Under the pieces are notes generated by a model. That model ran no database searches. It was given only the letters and a program-made list of their open reading frames with translations, and had not been told where the DNA came from. From Bacteroidota bacterium (GTDB taxonomy: Bacteria; Bacteroidota; Bacteroidia; UKL13-3), in the NCBI GenBank assembly GCA_947477885.1, contig CANJUD010000002.1, positions 62,001-126,000 of the forward strand: 64,000 nucleotides of DNA, read 5' to 3'. The first letter of the stretch is position 1. Each line of letters opens with the position of its first letter. Shown here piece after piece: positions 8,781 to 19,272 of the stretch. The translations under genes and the position numbers were made by a program.

Positions 8781-8930
8781 TCAGTAAACAGTGGTCAGTG
8801 CCTCCCGATAGTTATCGGGACGGCTGATGCTCCGCTGTCTACTGACTACTGTTTACTGACTACTGTTTACTGACTACTGATTACTGATTACTGATTACTG
8901 TTTACTATTTACTGATTACTGTTTACTATT
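8769..8930. repeat. Heptamer-repeat island A (AGTnnnC / ACTnnnT arms)
   Basis: Left arm: AGTAAAC, AGTAGTC, AGTAAAC, AGTGGTC from 8769. Core: GCC, then the hairpin TCCCGATAGTTATCGGGA at 8803-8820, then CGGC. Right arm: twelve units of ACTGACT/ACTGTTT/ACTGATT from 8841 to 8924, then ACTATT running into the start codon of corA. The right arm is the reverse complement of the left-arm words. The stop codon of the upstream gene (8778-8780) is part of the second heptamer, so the island fills the whole spacer. No other promoter or ribosome-binding sequence is visible in front of corA. Confidence 0.85.
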
Positions 8931-10043
8931 ATGACCTTCGATAAAAAAAGAACAAAAAAACAACACATCGATTTACAAATCCCAAAATTCTCTGGCCTTG
9001 GCAATGGAGATACGGGCGTGTTGCCACCTGCTCGTATGTATACGTATGATAGCGAATTGTACGACGAAACTTCTATTGATTCATTAGAAAAAATTGAGGA
9101 TGCTGTAAAGAATAAATCGGCCACAAAAGTGCTGTGGATTGATATTGAAGGGAAATTGAGCAAGGATATTGCAGATGAGCTTGGAAAAATTTTCAATCTG
9201 CATGAACTTGAATTGGAAGATATTATAAACCTTTACCAAAGGCCCAAAGTAGAGGAGTATAACAACCATTTGTTTATGGTATCACGGATGTTATATTATA
9301 ATAAGCATTCAAAAAACCTGACAAATGAGCAGGTGAGTTTTTTTGTATATGAAAATGTATTGCTCACTATACAAGAAGAAGATGAGGATGCATTTGAACC
9401 CGTGCGTGAAAAACTGAGGAAAAGCAAAACAAATTTAAGAAGCGGCAATGCCATGCAGTTGGCGTATTTCTTAATGGATGCAATTGTAGATAATTATTAT
9501 CCGATGCTGGAGGAAATAGGTGACCGTTTGGACGACCTAGAATCGCAACTGCTAAAATCGCCAGACAAATCATTATTGCCGCAGATACAGAATACGAAGC
9601 GGGAAGTGTTTTTCCTCCGCAAAGCAATCTGGGCTGAGCGTGACAAGGTGAACGAGCTTATCCGTTTCGAGCACCACTATATTGATGATAAATTAAGAAT
9701 CTATCTGCGAGATACTTACGACCATTGTGTGCAGATCATTGATATCATTGAAAGCCACAAGGAAATCTCTTATTCATTGGCCGATGTTTATCTAAGTTCA
9801 CAGAATAATAAAATGAGTGAGGTAATGAAAGTACTTACCGTAATTTCCAGTATCTTTATACCACTTACATTTATAGCAGGAGTTTACGGTATGAACTTTT
9901 CGCATATAGATGAAAGCGGGAAAGTAGCTCCCTATAATATGCCTGAATTATACCAAGATAATGGGTACATATTCGTGATGGCGGGCATGCTCATCCTTGC
10001 ACTTGCCGAGGTGATTTATTTCAGGTATAAAAGGTGGATTTGA
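8931..10043 (+). CDS. corA: CorA-family magnesium/cobalt transporter
   Basis: 370 residues. The long soluble N-terminal domain (residues 1-300; WIDIEGKLSKDIADELGKIF, ELELEDIINLYQRPKVEEY) is followed by two transmembrane helices at the C-terminus. The signature GMN is present after the first helix (FIAGVYGMNFSH, about residue 319), and the protein ends in a basic tail (YFRYKRWI) as in other CorA proteins. It forms a pentameric inner-membrane channel for Mg2+ and possibly Co2+ or Ni2+. The start codon directly abuts the heptamer island and lacks a visible Shine-Dalgarno sequence. Confidence 0.93.
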   Translation: MTFDKKRTKKQHIDLQIPKFSGLGNGDTGVLPPARMYTYDSELYDETSIDSLEKIEDAVKNKSATKVLWIDIEGKLSKDIADELGKIFNLHELELEDIINLYQRPKVEEYNNHLFMVSRMLYYNKHSKNLTNEQVSFFVYENVLLTIQEEDEDAFEPVREKLRKSKTNLRSGNAMQLAYFLMDAIVDNYYPMLEEIGDRLDDLESQLLKSPDKSLLPQIQNTKREVFFLRKAIWAERDKVNELIRFEHHYIDDKLRIYLRDTYDHCVQIIDIIESHKEISYSLADVYLSSQNNKMSEVMKVLTVISSIFIPLTFIAGVYGMNFSHIDESGKVAPYNMPELYQDNGYIFVMAGMLILALAEVIYFRYKRWI

Positions 10044-10072
10044 TTTTTTTTTATATTTAGAAGCATTAGTCT

Positions 10073-10080
10073 TATCTTTG
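10073..10080 (+). promoter_or_regulatory. -7 box TATCTTTG
   Basis: A perfect match to the Bacteroidota -7 consensus TAnnTTTG, followed by C, 31 nt upstream of the ATG of the first lipoprotein gene. The spacer between corA and this gene is otherwise T/A-rich. Confidence 0.6.
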
Positions 10081-10111
10081 CAAACGATTAAAAAAAAATC
10101 TAATATAAAAC

Positions 10112-11023
10112 ATGAAAAAAATTACTTACATTCTAGCTGTTGCTGCCCTAGTTGGTACAACACTTTTTACCAGTTGTAAAAAAACTGACACTGCTGAACC
10201 AACTATTGCGTTTATACCAGATGCAACTACTGCAACCAAAGGACCAGGCGAAATTATTACTTTCACTGTGGTTCTTAATTCAGACGCAAATACAAAATTA
10301 GACAAATTAGATATTACCCGTCAGTACGGCTCTACAGCAGCTGCCTCTTTTAAGTCAGAAACTTTAACTGGCACTACTCAAAATTATGCTTTCCTTGATA
10401 CCATTCCTTTTGGTATTAATACTGTTAAATATTCTTTCACAGTTACTGACAAAAATAGCAAAACAGCTACTAAGGATTTTACTATAACTGTTACTCAACC
10501 TAGTACTTGGGGTACCATCACTCCTGTAGTGGGTTTCGTAATGGATAATCAGATTACTCCTAGTGGTAGTCAATTCTGGGGCTTAAGTTTAACAACTGCA
10601 GCTCTTGATATTGCTACAGCAAAAACCAATGCAGCTAAAATTGATTTTGTATTTGGCCATCGCGGAGCGTTGAATGGTGGTGCTTTCTTAGGAGCTCCTA
10701 ATTCTGCAGATGCTAAAGTAATATACGACAACACGCCTCCAAATAAACTTTCTACATGGAGTGTATTGAACAAAACCTTGTTTAAAACAACCACCTTAAC
10801 TCCAGCACAATTTGCTCTTTGCAATAGCGACTCTATGATTCTTGCTCAAACCGCAATAGGAGTTAACAACGATTCATATAAAACTGTTAAAGCCAACGAA
10901 GTTGTTGCTTTCATTACTGCATCGGGTAAAAAAGGCCTGTTTAAAGTTAACAGTGTTAGCGGTTCTTTTGATAGCAATGCAGCAGGTCAAATAAACTTCG
11001 ACGTTAAATCTGCTGACAAATAA
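10112..11023 (+). CDS. Lipoprotein, Ig-like N-terminal domain (paralogue 1)
   Basis: 303 residues. A lipoprotein signal peptide ends in the lipobox TLFTSC (Cys about residue 22). Residues about 30-130 (TIAFIPDATTATKGPGEIIT, then TNTVKYSFTVTDKNSKTATK-like strands) look like an immunoglobulin-type beta sandwich. The C-terminal half (STWGTITPVVGFVMDNQITP onward) is a separate domain ending in VVAFITASGKKGLFKVN. It is a near-duplicate of the following gene and shares its C-terminal module with the fragment at 15742-16038. It is expected to be anchored in a membrane facing the periplasm or cell surface. Function unknown. Confidence 0.85.
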   Translation: MKKITYILAVAALVGTTLFTSCKKTDTAEPTIAFIPDATTATKGPGEIITFTVVLNSDANTKLDKLDITRQYGSTAAASFKSETLTGTTQNYAFLDTIPFGINTVKYSFTVTDKNSKTATKDFTITVTQPSTWGTITPVVGFVMDNQITPSGSQFWGLSLTTAALDIATAKTNAAKIDFVFGHRGALNGGAFLGAPNSADAKVIYDNTPPNKLSTWSVLNKTLFKTTTLTPAQFALCNSDSMILAQTAIGVNNDSYKTVKANEVVAFITASGKKGLFKVNSVSGSFDSNAAGQINFDVKSADK

Positions 11024-11044
11024 ACAAAAAATCTAATATAAAAC

Positions 11045-11962
11045 ATGAAAAAAATTACTTACATTCTAGCTGTTGCTGCCCTAGTTGGTACAACACTTTT
11101 TACCAGTTGTAAATCACAAGGTGTAGATGATAATCCACCAACTATTCGGTTTGATCCTGATTCAACTACAGCAACCAAAGGACCAGGCGAAATTATTAAT
11201 TTCAGGGTGATTCTTAAATCTAATGGTGATAAAAAATTAGACAAATTAGATATCACCCGTCAGTACGGCTCTACAGCTGCCTCTTTTAAGTCAGAAAATT
11301 TAACTGGCACAATTCTATATTATGATGTCATCGATACCATTCCTTTTGGTATTAATACTGTTAAATATAGTTTCACACTTAGTAAAGCAAATGGCAAAAC
11401 AGCTACTAAGGAATTCACTATAAATGTTAAACAACCTATTACTTGGGGTGCCATCAAGCATCATGCAGAGAGTTTCGAAATGGATAATCAGATTACTCCT
11501 AGTGGTAGTCAATTCTGGGGCTTAAGTTTAACAAATACAGCTCTTGATATTGCTGCAGCAAAAACCAATGCAGATAAAATTGATTTTGTATTTGGCCATC
11601 GCGCAGCGTTGGATGGTGGTGCTTTCTTTGGAGCTCCTAATTCTGCAGATGCTGCAGTTATTTATGACAACACGGGCACAAATAAATTATCTACTTGGAG
11701 CATCAGAAATAAAACCTTATTTAAAACAACCACCTTAACTCCAGCACAATTTGCTTCTTGCACTAGCGACTCTATGATTCTTGCTCAAACCGCAATGGGA
11801 GTTAACAACGATTCATATAAAACTGTTAAAGCCGACGAAGTTGTTGCTTTCATTACTGCATCGGGTAAAAAAGGCCTGTTTAAAGTTAACGGGGTTAGCG
11901 GTTCTTTTGATAGCAATGCAGCAGGTAAGATAAACTTCGACCTTATATCTGCTGCCAAATAA
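11045..11962 (+). CDS. Lipoprotein, Ig-like N-terminal domain (paralogue 2)
   Basis: 305 residues, closely similar to the preceding gene along its whole length. The 5' end is identical at the DNA level: about 20 bp upstream of the ATG plus the first 23 codons match base for base, including the lipobox TLFTSC. Differences concentrate in the mature N-terminal domain and around residue 140 (GAIKHHAESFEMDNQ versus GTITPVVGFVMDNQ). This points to a recent tandem duplication or gene conversion of the leader region. The 22-nt spacer suggests one transcript, ending at the terminator at 11987. Function unknown. Confidence 0.85.
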   Translation: MKKITYILAVAALVGTTLFTSCKSQGVDDNPPTIRFDPDSTTATKGPGEIINFRVILKSNGDKKLDKLDITRQYGSTAASFKSENLTGTILYYDVIDTIPFGINTVKYSFTLSKANGKTATKEFTINVKQPITWGAIKHHAESFEMDNQITPSGSQFWGLSLTNTALDIAAAKTNADKIDFVFGHRAALDGGAFFGAPNSADAAVIYDNTGTNKLSTWSIRNKTLFKTTTLTPAQFASCTSDSMILAQTAMGVNNDSYKTVKADEVVAFITASGKKGLFKVNGVSGSFDSNAAGKINFDLISAAK

Positions 11963-11986
11963 ATAAAAAATTAGAATATAAATTCC

Positions 11987-12015
11987 AACAGGCTGCCCCA
12001 CAAAGGCGGCCTGTT
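11987..12015 (+). terminator. Rho-independent terminator
   Basis: AACAGGCTGCC pairs with GGCGGCCTGTT across a 7-nt loop and is followed by TTATTTT. It lies 25 nt after the second lipoprotein gene and immediately before pfkA. Confidence 0.8.
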
Positions 12016-12030
12016 TTATTTTAAACAAAT

Positions 12031-12999
12031 ATGCAAAACATAGCAGTATTCACTTCAGGCGGAGATGCACCCGGAATGAACGCAGCCATACGTGCAGTAG
12101 TGCGTACAGCCTTACATTATAATATAGGCGTTAAAGGGATTGTGAATGGTTATGATGGTTTGATTAATGGAGATATTATCGATATGGATTCGCGTTCAGT
12201 AGCTAATATTATACAACGTGGCGGCACCATTTTAAAAACTAGTCGCAGTGAAGAATTTAGAACCGCTGAAGGACGAGCCAAGGCTGGCCGCATGGTGAAG
12301 GAACACAATATAGAAGGATTGGTGGCTATAGGTGGAGATGGCACCTTTACTGGTGCAGAAATATTTTGCCGAGAAACAGGCATTACGGTAATGGGAGTTC
12401 CAGGCACTATAGATAATGATTTATACGGGACCGACTATACGATTGGTTTCGATACCGCAATCAATACAGCCATTGATGCCATTGACAAAATACGTGACAC
12501 TGCAGATTCGCATAACCGAGTTTTCTTGGTAGAAGTAATGGGCCGTCATGCTGGATTTATAGCGTTAGAAGTAGGAATTGGCGGCGGTGCTGAAGCTATA
12601 TTAATTCCTGAGGAAGAAACAAAAATTGAAGACCTTATTAATTTTTTCTCGAAAGAAAAACGCAAGCAGAAATCATTTTCTATCATAGTAGTTGCCGAAG
12701 GTGATGATGCGGGTGGAGCATTTGATATTGCTAAAAAAATGAAGGCAGCAATACCAGGTTTTGATCCACGGGTGTCTGTTCTAGGGCATATACAACGTGG
12801 TGGCAAACCTAGTGCTTACGATCGCTTACTTGGCTCGCGACTTGGCAGTGGTGCCGTGGTTGAATTATTGGAGGGTGAAACAAATAAAATGGTAGGAATT
12901 GTTAGTAATGAACTTGTGCTCACGTCATTCGCCGAAGCTATAGGAAAAAGCAAACAGGTTGATAGAAGTTTATTGAAGCTCGCAAGCATCTTGGCATAA
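12031..12999 (+). CDS. pfkA: ATP-dependent 6-phosphofructokinase
   Basis: 322 residues, the usual length for bacterial PfkA. The N-terminal phosphate loop (FTSGGDAPGMNAAIR), the nucleotide site GGDGTFTG (about 102-109), the catalytic PGTIDND (about 124-130) and MGRHAG (about 170) are all intact. Glycine rather than aspartate follows GGD, which indicates ATP rather than pyrophosphate as donor. It converts fructose 6-phosphate to fructose 1,6-bisphosphate in glycolysis. The ATG follows the T-run of the lipoprotein terminator by 11 nt, so its promoter must overlap that region. Confidence 0.95.
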   Translation: MQNIAVFTSGGDAPGMNAAIRAVVRTALHYNIGVKGIVNGYDGLINGDIIDMDSRSVANIIQRGGTILKTSRSEEFRTAEGRAKAGRMVKEHNIEGLVAIGGDGTFTGAEIFCRETGITVMGVPGTIDNDLYGTDYTIGFDTAINTAIDAIDKIRDTADSHNRVFLVEVMGRHAGFIALEVGIGGGAEAILIPEEETKIEDLINFFSKEKRKQKSFSIIVVAEGDDAGGAFDIAKKMKAAIPGFDPRVSVLGHIQRGGKPSAYDRLLGSRLGSGAVVELLEGETNKMVGIVSNELVLTSFAEAIGKSKQVDRSLLKLASILA

Positions 13000-13040
13000 T
13001 ATTATATAAGTTTATACGTTATATATAAATATATACTACT

Positions 13041-13481
13041 ATGAAAAACAAGATTAAAATTGTTGTTATTTTTACAGCAATGCTGGCCATGAGTTTTAAA
13101 ACACTCAACCCTCAAGAAGAAGTTACCTTTTACAAAGGAACCTGGAAAGATTTATTTGCGAAAGCCGAATCGGAGAACAAACCTGTAATGGTATTCATGA
13201 CAGCCACTTGGTGCGGCTTATGCGAGTTTACAGAAGACTCTGTTTTCACTATCGATACCGCATATACTTTCCTCAACGAAAACTTTATATGTTACAAGTT
13301 GGATGAAAAAGCCAAAGAAGCGAAAAAGTTAAGGGCTGAATATCCTATTGAAGGTTATCCATGCTATTTCTATATGACTCCAACTGGTAAATTATTACGA
13401 CAAACCAATACTTTCATGTTTTCAGCACAGTTAAAAAAGGATGCTGAGAAAGCGTTGAAGAAGTTTAAGAGAGGATTCTAG
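13041..13481 (+). CDS. Thioredoxin-fold protein, periplasmic
   Basis: 146 residues. An N-terminal hydrophobic segment (residues 5-18) looks like a signal peptide, so the protein is probably exported. The thioredoxin-like active site is CGLC (about residues 58-61, in TATWCGLCEF) and the cis-proline region is EGYPCYFYMTPTG. This resembles DUF255/thioredoxin_7 proteins involved in thiol-disulfide exchange in the periplasm. An additional Cys in the cis-Pro segment (GYPCYF) is unusual. The stop codon is followed by a heptamer island shared with the gyrB 3' end. Confidence 0.82.
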   Translation: MKNKIKIVVIFTAMLAMSFKTLNPQEEVTFYKGTWKDLFAKAESENKPVMVFMTATWCGLCEFTEDSVFTIDTAYTFLNENFICYKLDEKAKEAKKLRAEYPIEGYPCYFYMTPTGKLLRQTNTFMFSAQLKKDAEKALKKFKRGF

Positions 13482-13485
13482 TATC

Positions 13486-13556
13486 AAGGAGTACGGGGCA
13501 AGGAGCTGACGCCGCATGGCACTTACTCCTTACTCCGTGTCCCCTTATTCCTTTTA
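13486..13556. repeat. Heptamer-repeat island G (AAGGAGT / CTTACTC arms)
   Basis: Left arm AAGGAGT, ACGGGGC, AAGGAGC; core TGAC-GCCGCATGGC at 13507-13520; right arm CTTACTC, CTTACTC, CGTGTCC, CCTTATT, ending exactly at the gyrB stop codon. The core and words match island H near 24.54 kb in reverse orientation (GCTGACGCCGCATGG shared). It lies between two convergent genes. Confidence 0.75.
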
Positions 13557-15656
<2,100 letters not shown>

Positions 15657-15741
15657 CTAATTTTTATTGAATTTGGCTCAAAAAGTATTATATTCAAAAC
15701 GGGGGATTGGGAGTGTTTTTAATATAAATATTAAAAATAGG

Positions 15742-16038
15742 CTATTGTGCCATTTTATATTCAAATTCTAAAGACCCTGCTTGCTGCGTTGCAAAGTCTC
15801 CACCTACTAATTTTACCCAAAGCAATCCTCTTTTACCACTTGAAGTAATAAATGCGATTACATTATCGACTTTAAAGGAATTATCGATCGAATAGTAAGG
15901 CATATTTGATGATGTTTGATATAAAATCGCAGAATCGTTGTTGTACTGAGCAAACTGAGTTGGCGTTATATCAGTAAGATTAAACACTGTTTTATTTCTA
16001 GAAGTCAGAGTTGACAACCTTGCCTGGCCCTGCGACAT
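15742..16038 (-). pseudogene. C-terminal fragment of a third lipoprotein paralogue
   Basis: 98 codons from an ATG at 16038. The sequence LSTLTSRNKTVFNLTDITP, PTQFAQYNNDSAILYQTSS and NVIAFITSSGKRGLLWVK aligns with the last 90 residues of the two lipoproteins at 10.1-12.0 kb (LSTWSVLNKTLFKTTTLTP, PAQFALCNSDSMILAQTA, EVVAFITASGKKGLFKVN). There is no signal peptide, no lipobox and no N-terminal Ig domain; a stop lies about 60 nt upstream in frame. It is most likely the remnant of a third family copy separated from the others by gyrB and in opposite orientation, though a free-standing small protein cannot be excluded. Confidence 0.65.
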
Positions 16039-16114
16039 TATATACTGCCATAAAATTGCTGGAAAAGTAAAATTGTATAACGAAACAGTGAGATTTAATT
16101 AAGTAGCATATACC

Positions 16115-17257
16115 CTATCTTTGATACAGCTGATACAGCTTTTTTGTATTCAATTCATTGTCGAAATAAGCTAACTGCTTCCCTGTATTTGATTCCAATT
16201 CTTTCAGCCTTTGTGCATCATTGCACAGGATATATAGTTTTTCGGCAATATCATTGGATTGTTTGGGGTTTGCATATAATGCAGTATTACCTGCAATCTC
16301 CTCAAAGCAGGACCCCCTACTACTCAAGCTAGCCTTGCCCCTTGCCATGGCTTCTACCAAGGGTATCCCAAATCCCTCAAACAAACTCGGATACACACTG
16401 AATGCACAACCATCATATAACAGAGGTAAATCTTCGTGCTGCACATAATCCAAATGCACCACAGGCAGTTTATGCTCGTGTATATACTTCAGCACCTCTC
16501 GGTGGTTATCGCCCGCTCCACCGCATAATACCAATGGTATCATATCACCTTTAGAGGTCCAATGCTGGCACTGCTGCTTATATGCTTCTAAAAAATTGAG
16601 ATGGTTTTTTCGCTTATCGGTTTTACTCACAAACAATATATATTTTTCGGGTAAATGATATACTTTTTTTGCTTGTTCAATTTCTTCAACCGTATTTTTA
16701 TTATAATATATGTTGCTGCAATTTTGATATACCACTTCAATTTTGTCTGAGCTAATATTAAAAAATTCTATAATATCTTTTTTGGTCTGATTACTCGTGG
16801 CTACTACATGCTTGGCGGTTTGGCAAGCCCGTTCAAATTTGCGTTTATATATTCCTCGGTCTGTACTACTAAAAAAATTAGGATGCCTCAAGAATATAAG
16901 ATCATGTATGGTAACTATTGTTTTAATATTTGTATTTTCAATTCCAATCGGCAGCTCATTGCTCAATCCATGATATACATCTAGCTTCTTTGTTTGGGCC
17001 AGCTTGGTGCTGCCATAACTTCGCCAAAGCGTGTGAAATGCTTCGTAAAATATATTATGCGGCGTAAGTGTGTGCACCTGTTTATTCCTCAGCACAGGCT
17101 GCCAAAACTTCTCTATATCTTTATCCAATTTGGGCGTGAACAAATAATAATCATCCTCCGGAAAATAGTGCAACAGATTCTCCACCACCCTGCGGCTGTA
17201 ATTTCCCAGCCCGGTAGCATTGTTAAAAGCCCGCTTCGCATCGAATCCTATTTGCAT
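16115..17257 (-). CDS. Glycosyltransferase family 4 (GT-B)
   Basis: 380 residues. The N-terminus (MQIGFDAKRAFNNATGLGNY) and the C-terminal nucleotide-sugar site (YPSLFEGFGIPLVEAMARGK, with the E-x7-E pattern) identify a GT4-type retaining glycosyltransferase. The central segment ILFVSKTDKRKNHLNFLEAY is the typical start of the second Rossmann domain. It transfers a sugar from a nucleotide donor, probably to a polysaccharide or lipid. It lies next to a flippase-like membrane protein on the same strand. A -7 box (TATTTTTG at 17266-17273, minus) is only 8 nt from the ATG. Confidence 0.88.
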   Translation of the reverse strand: MQIGFDAKRAFNNATGLGNYSRRVVENLLHYFPEDDYYLFTPKLDKDIEKFWQPVLRNKQVHTLTPHNIFYEAFHTLWRSYGSTKLAQTKKLDVYHGLSNELPIGIENTNIKTIVTIHDLIFLRHPNFFSSTDRGIYKRKFERACQTAKHVVATSNQTKKDIIEFFNISSDKIEVVYQNCSNIYYNKNTVEEIEQAKKVYHLPEKYILFVSKTDKRKNHLNFLEAYKQQCQHWTSKGDMIPLVLCGGAGDNHREVLKYIHEHKLPVVHLDYVQHEDLPLLYDGCAFSVYPSLFEGFGIPLVEAMARGKASLSSRGSCFEEIAGNTALYANPKQSNDIAEKLYILCNDAQRLKELESNTGKQLAYFDNELNTKKLYQLYQR

Positions 17258-17265
17258 ATGTTTCG

Positions 17266-17273
17266 CAAAAATA
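17266..17273 (-). promoter_or_regulatory. -7 box TATTTTTG, 8 nt before the ATG
   Basis: Matches TAnnTTTG on the minus strand. The distance to the glycosyltransferase ATG leaves a leader of only a few nucleotides. Confidence 0.5.
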
Positions 17274-17300
17274 AGGGAAAAAGTTTAAGGAGGAGGGGCT

Positions 17301-17335
17301 GGAAGTTGGAAGACCGAAGTTAGAAGTCAGAAGTT
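17301..17335. repeat. Heptamer-repeat array I (GAAGTT words)
   Basis: Five units in a row: GGAAGTT, GGAAGAC, CGAAGTT, AGAAGTC, AGAAGTT. The stop codon of the flippase-like gene (17327-17329, TGA on the minus strand) falls inside the fourth unit. No second arm or GCC-GGC core is visible. Confidence 0.65.
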
Positions 17336-18325
17336 CTTAACTCTGTGGTTAGAAAAAAATCTTCTGTAAAGGAGATACACCGCACCAGCAAAACACATCA
17401 AAAATGTAAACACCGTTTGCCCACCATGTATTATCATCGCCAAGGCTTTGCCGTACGATGAGGGAACATTATATAATACCAAGGCTGCTCCCACCAGGTA
17501 ATGATATGCCCCCATCCCACCGCCACTAATGGGTATCGAACGACCAATGGTTCCGATGGTGCATATCGTAAGTCCAGCTAATAGGGTAAGCGATGCAGTT
17601 TCAGGAAATATATAAAACCAACAATAGGTAAGCATATAATAACATACCCATATAATAATTGTATATAATATAAATCTCACTTTTTGTTTCAGTGCTATAA
17701 TACTTTTTAGTCCGCTTACAAAGTTGGCGAAGAATTTATATTTGATGAGTTTAATATAACTATAGTAAATCACAAATAGCAATACAATGCCAGCAACAGC
17801 AACCCAATACCAGTTATTATACAATGTGTCGAATGTGTTTTCAAAGCCCGCTTTCCATATATTATGATAAAAAAAACTATATACTTTATCGTATTGCAAT
17901 ATAATAGTAAACACTATAAGCAGTAGCAACATCAATATATCTACAAGCCTTTCTAGCAAAAGAGTCCCTAGCGACACAGTAAGCGGTATCTGTTGATTCG
18001 CTTTCTGCCAAGTGCAACGATAAACCTCTCCTAACCTCGGCACGAAAAAACTAATGCCATAAGCAAATGCCGTGGCAATAAATGTATTCGCAAATGTGGT
18101 TTTCTGCCCCGCCGCATTCAGCAATAAATTCCATCGCAAAGTTCTTATTACATATACCAAAACTGAAACCGCCAATGCAGCCCAAGCCACTGTAAAATCA
18201 GCCGTGCTGATGTTTCGCTTCACCTCTTCCCAATCGCTGCTGCCAATAAATGTATATAATAAATAAATCCCTAAAAATACGAACAATAAAAATACCAGTG
18301 CGTTGAATATTTTTATATAATTCAT
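17327..18325 (-). CDS. Flippase-like domain membrane protein (UPF0104/LPG-synthase TM family)
   Basis: 332 residues with about eight transmembrane helices. It matches the lysylphosphatidylglycerol synthetase transmembrane / YbhN-like family by its general layout and by segments such as YVIRTLRWNLLL, GISFFVPRLGEVYRC and the glycine-rich SIPISGGGMGAYHYLVG near residue 265. Family members are thought to move or modify lipids across the inner membrane. The gene probably forms a unit with the glycosyltransferase downstream. The last two codons are contributed by the heptamer array at 17301-17335. Confidence 0.82.
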   Translation of the reverse strand: MNYIKIFNALVFLLFVFLGIYLLYTFIGSSDWEEVKRNISTADFTVAWAALAVSVLVYVIRTLRWNLLLNAAGQKTTFANTFIATAFAYGISFFVPRLGEVYRCTWQKANQQIPLTVSLGTLLLERLVDILMLLLLIVFTIILQYDKVYSFFYHNIWKAGFENTFDTLYNNWYWVAVAGIVLLFVIYYSYIKLIKYKFFANFVSGLKSIIALKQKVRFILYTIIIWVCYYMLTYCWFYIFPETASLTLLAGLTICTIGTIGRSIPISGGGMGAYHYLVGAALVLYNVPSSYGKALAMIIHGGQTVFTFLMCFAGAVYLLYRRFFSNHRVKNF

Positions 18326-18347
18326 CAGGGAATTTTAAAGACGAAAA

Positions 18348-19061
18348 CTATTTAATATTATGATATACTTTTTGTACATCATCATCCTGCTCCATTTTCT
18401 CAATCATCTCCATCACTTCTGTTTCTTGTTCTTCGGTTAATTCCACAAAAGTATTACCCACGCGTTCCAACTCAGAGCTTACGATAGGAAGATTTTTTTC
18501 TTCTAATGCTTTTTGCATTAGGCTATAATCTTGGAAGGCGGTATATATAATAATTTGATTTTCTTCGGCATCAATAAACAATTCTTCCAAACCACTATCA
18601 ATCAAATCGAGTTCTACTTCTTCTGGGTCAAGGCCCGCAGCATTAAGTTTAAACATTCCTTTTCGGGTAAAAATGAAATCGAGCGAGCCTGTTTTATTTA
18701 AAACACCTTCAGCTCGGGTAAAGTATGAACGAACATTTGCCACGGTGCGATTGGTATTATTGGTAGCTGTTTCAAGCAAAACTGCAACACCATAAGGTCC
18801 ATAACCTTCATATACATGCTCTTCAAAAATCTCATCACTTTTTTCACTTGCTCTTTTAATTGCCGCTTCTATGCGGTCTTTGGGCATATTCAATCCCTTC
18901 GCAGTTTGCATGGCAGCGCGCAATCGTGGATTGCCACCAGGGTCTGGACCCGAGTTTTTTACTGCCATCGAAATTTCTCTGCCAATGCGAGTAAACGCTT
19001 TGGCCATCTTATCATAACGGGCAAACATCACATGTTTGCGTTTTTCAAATGCACGTCCCAT
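18348..19061 (-). CDS. yebC: YebC/PmpR family (TACO1-like) protein
   Basis: 237 residues. The family signature is clear: MGRAFEKRKHVMFARYDKMA at the start, GGNPRLRAAMQTAKGLNMPK near residue 42, then EGYGPYGVAVLLETATNNTN near 85. YebC proteins were described as transcription regulators and more recently as translation factors that help with proline stretches; which applies here is not decidable. The start is firm because the family always begins near this ATG. A -7 box lies only 7 nt before it. Confidence 0.93.
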   Translation of the reverse strand: MGRAFEKRKHVMFARYDKMAKAFTRIGREISMAVKNSGPDPGGNPRLRAAMQTAKGLNMPKDRIEAAIKRASEKSDEIFEEHVYEGYGPYGVAVLLETATNNTNRTVANVRSYFTRAEGVLNKTGSLDFIFTRKGMFKLNAAGLDPEEVELDLIDSGLEELFIDAEENQIIIYTAFQDYSLMQKALEEKNLPIVSSELERVGNTFVELTEEQETEVMEMIEKMEQDDDVQKVYHNIK

Positions 19062-19068
19062 ATGGGTG

Positions 19069-19076
19069 CAAAAATA
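19069..19076 (-). promoter_or_regulatory. -7 box TATTTTTG, 7 nt before yebC ATG
   Basis: Minus-strand TATTTTTG followed by CACCCAT and ATG. The start codon is fixed by protein homology, so the transcript must be leaderless or nearly so if this box is used. Confidence 0.55.
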
Positions 19077-19203
19077 AGGAGAAAACTATAAAAAAATACG
19101 AATAGTGATTTGTGATTTTTTTATCAATTTTTGTTTCTAAAATCAAATACGAATAGAAGTGAGGACATTGCTTAACAAATTATATATTTTTCTCTCAAAA
19201 AAA

Positions 19204-19229
19204 ACCCCATCCTCCAAAGAGAACGGGGT
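19204..19229 (-). terminator. Rho-independent terminator of the 19273-20229 gene
   Basis: On the minus strand ACCCCGTTCTC / GAGGATGGGGT forms an imperfect stem followed by a run of eight T. It lies 44 nt beyond the stop of the unknown gene and upstream of yebC. Confidence 0.7.
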
Positions 19230-19272
19230 ATACTAATTAAAATAATACAATAGCCTTATATTATTTTATTTA

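Noticed and set aside
8769-8930. Heptamer islands as CRISPR arrays
   Set aside because: Units are 7 bp with no spacers of constant length and no cas genes in the window.
16459-16467. CCACAGGCAG as another copy of the CACAGGCA hairpin repeat
   Set aside because: The preceding bases cannot form the stem and the site is ordinary glycosyltransferase coding sequence.
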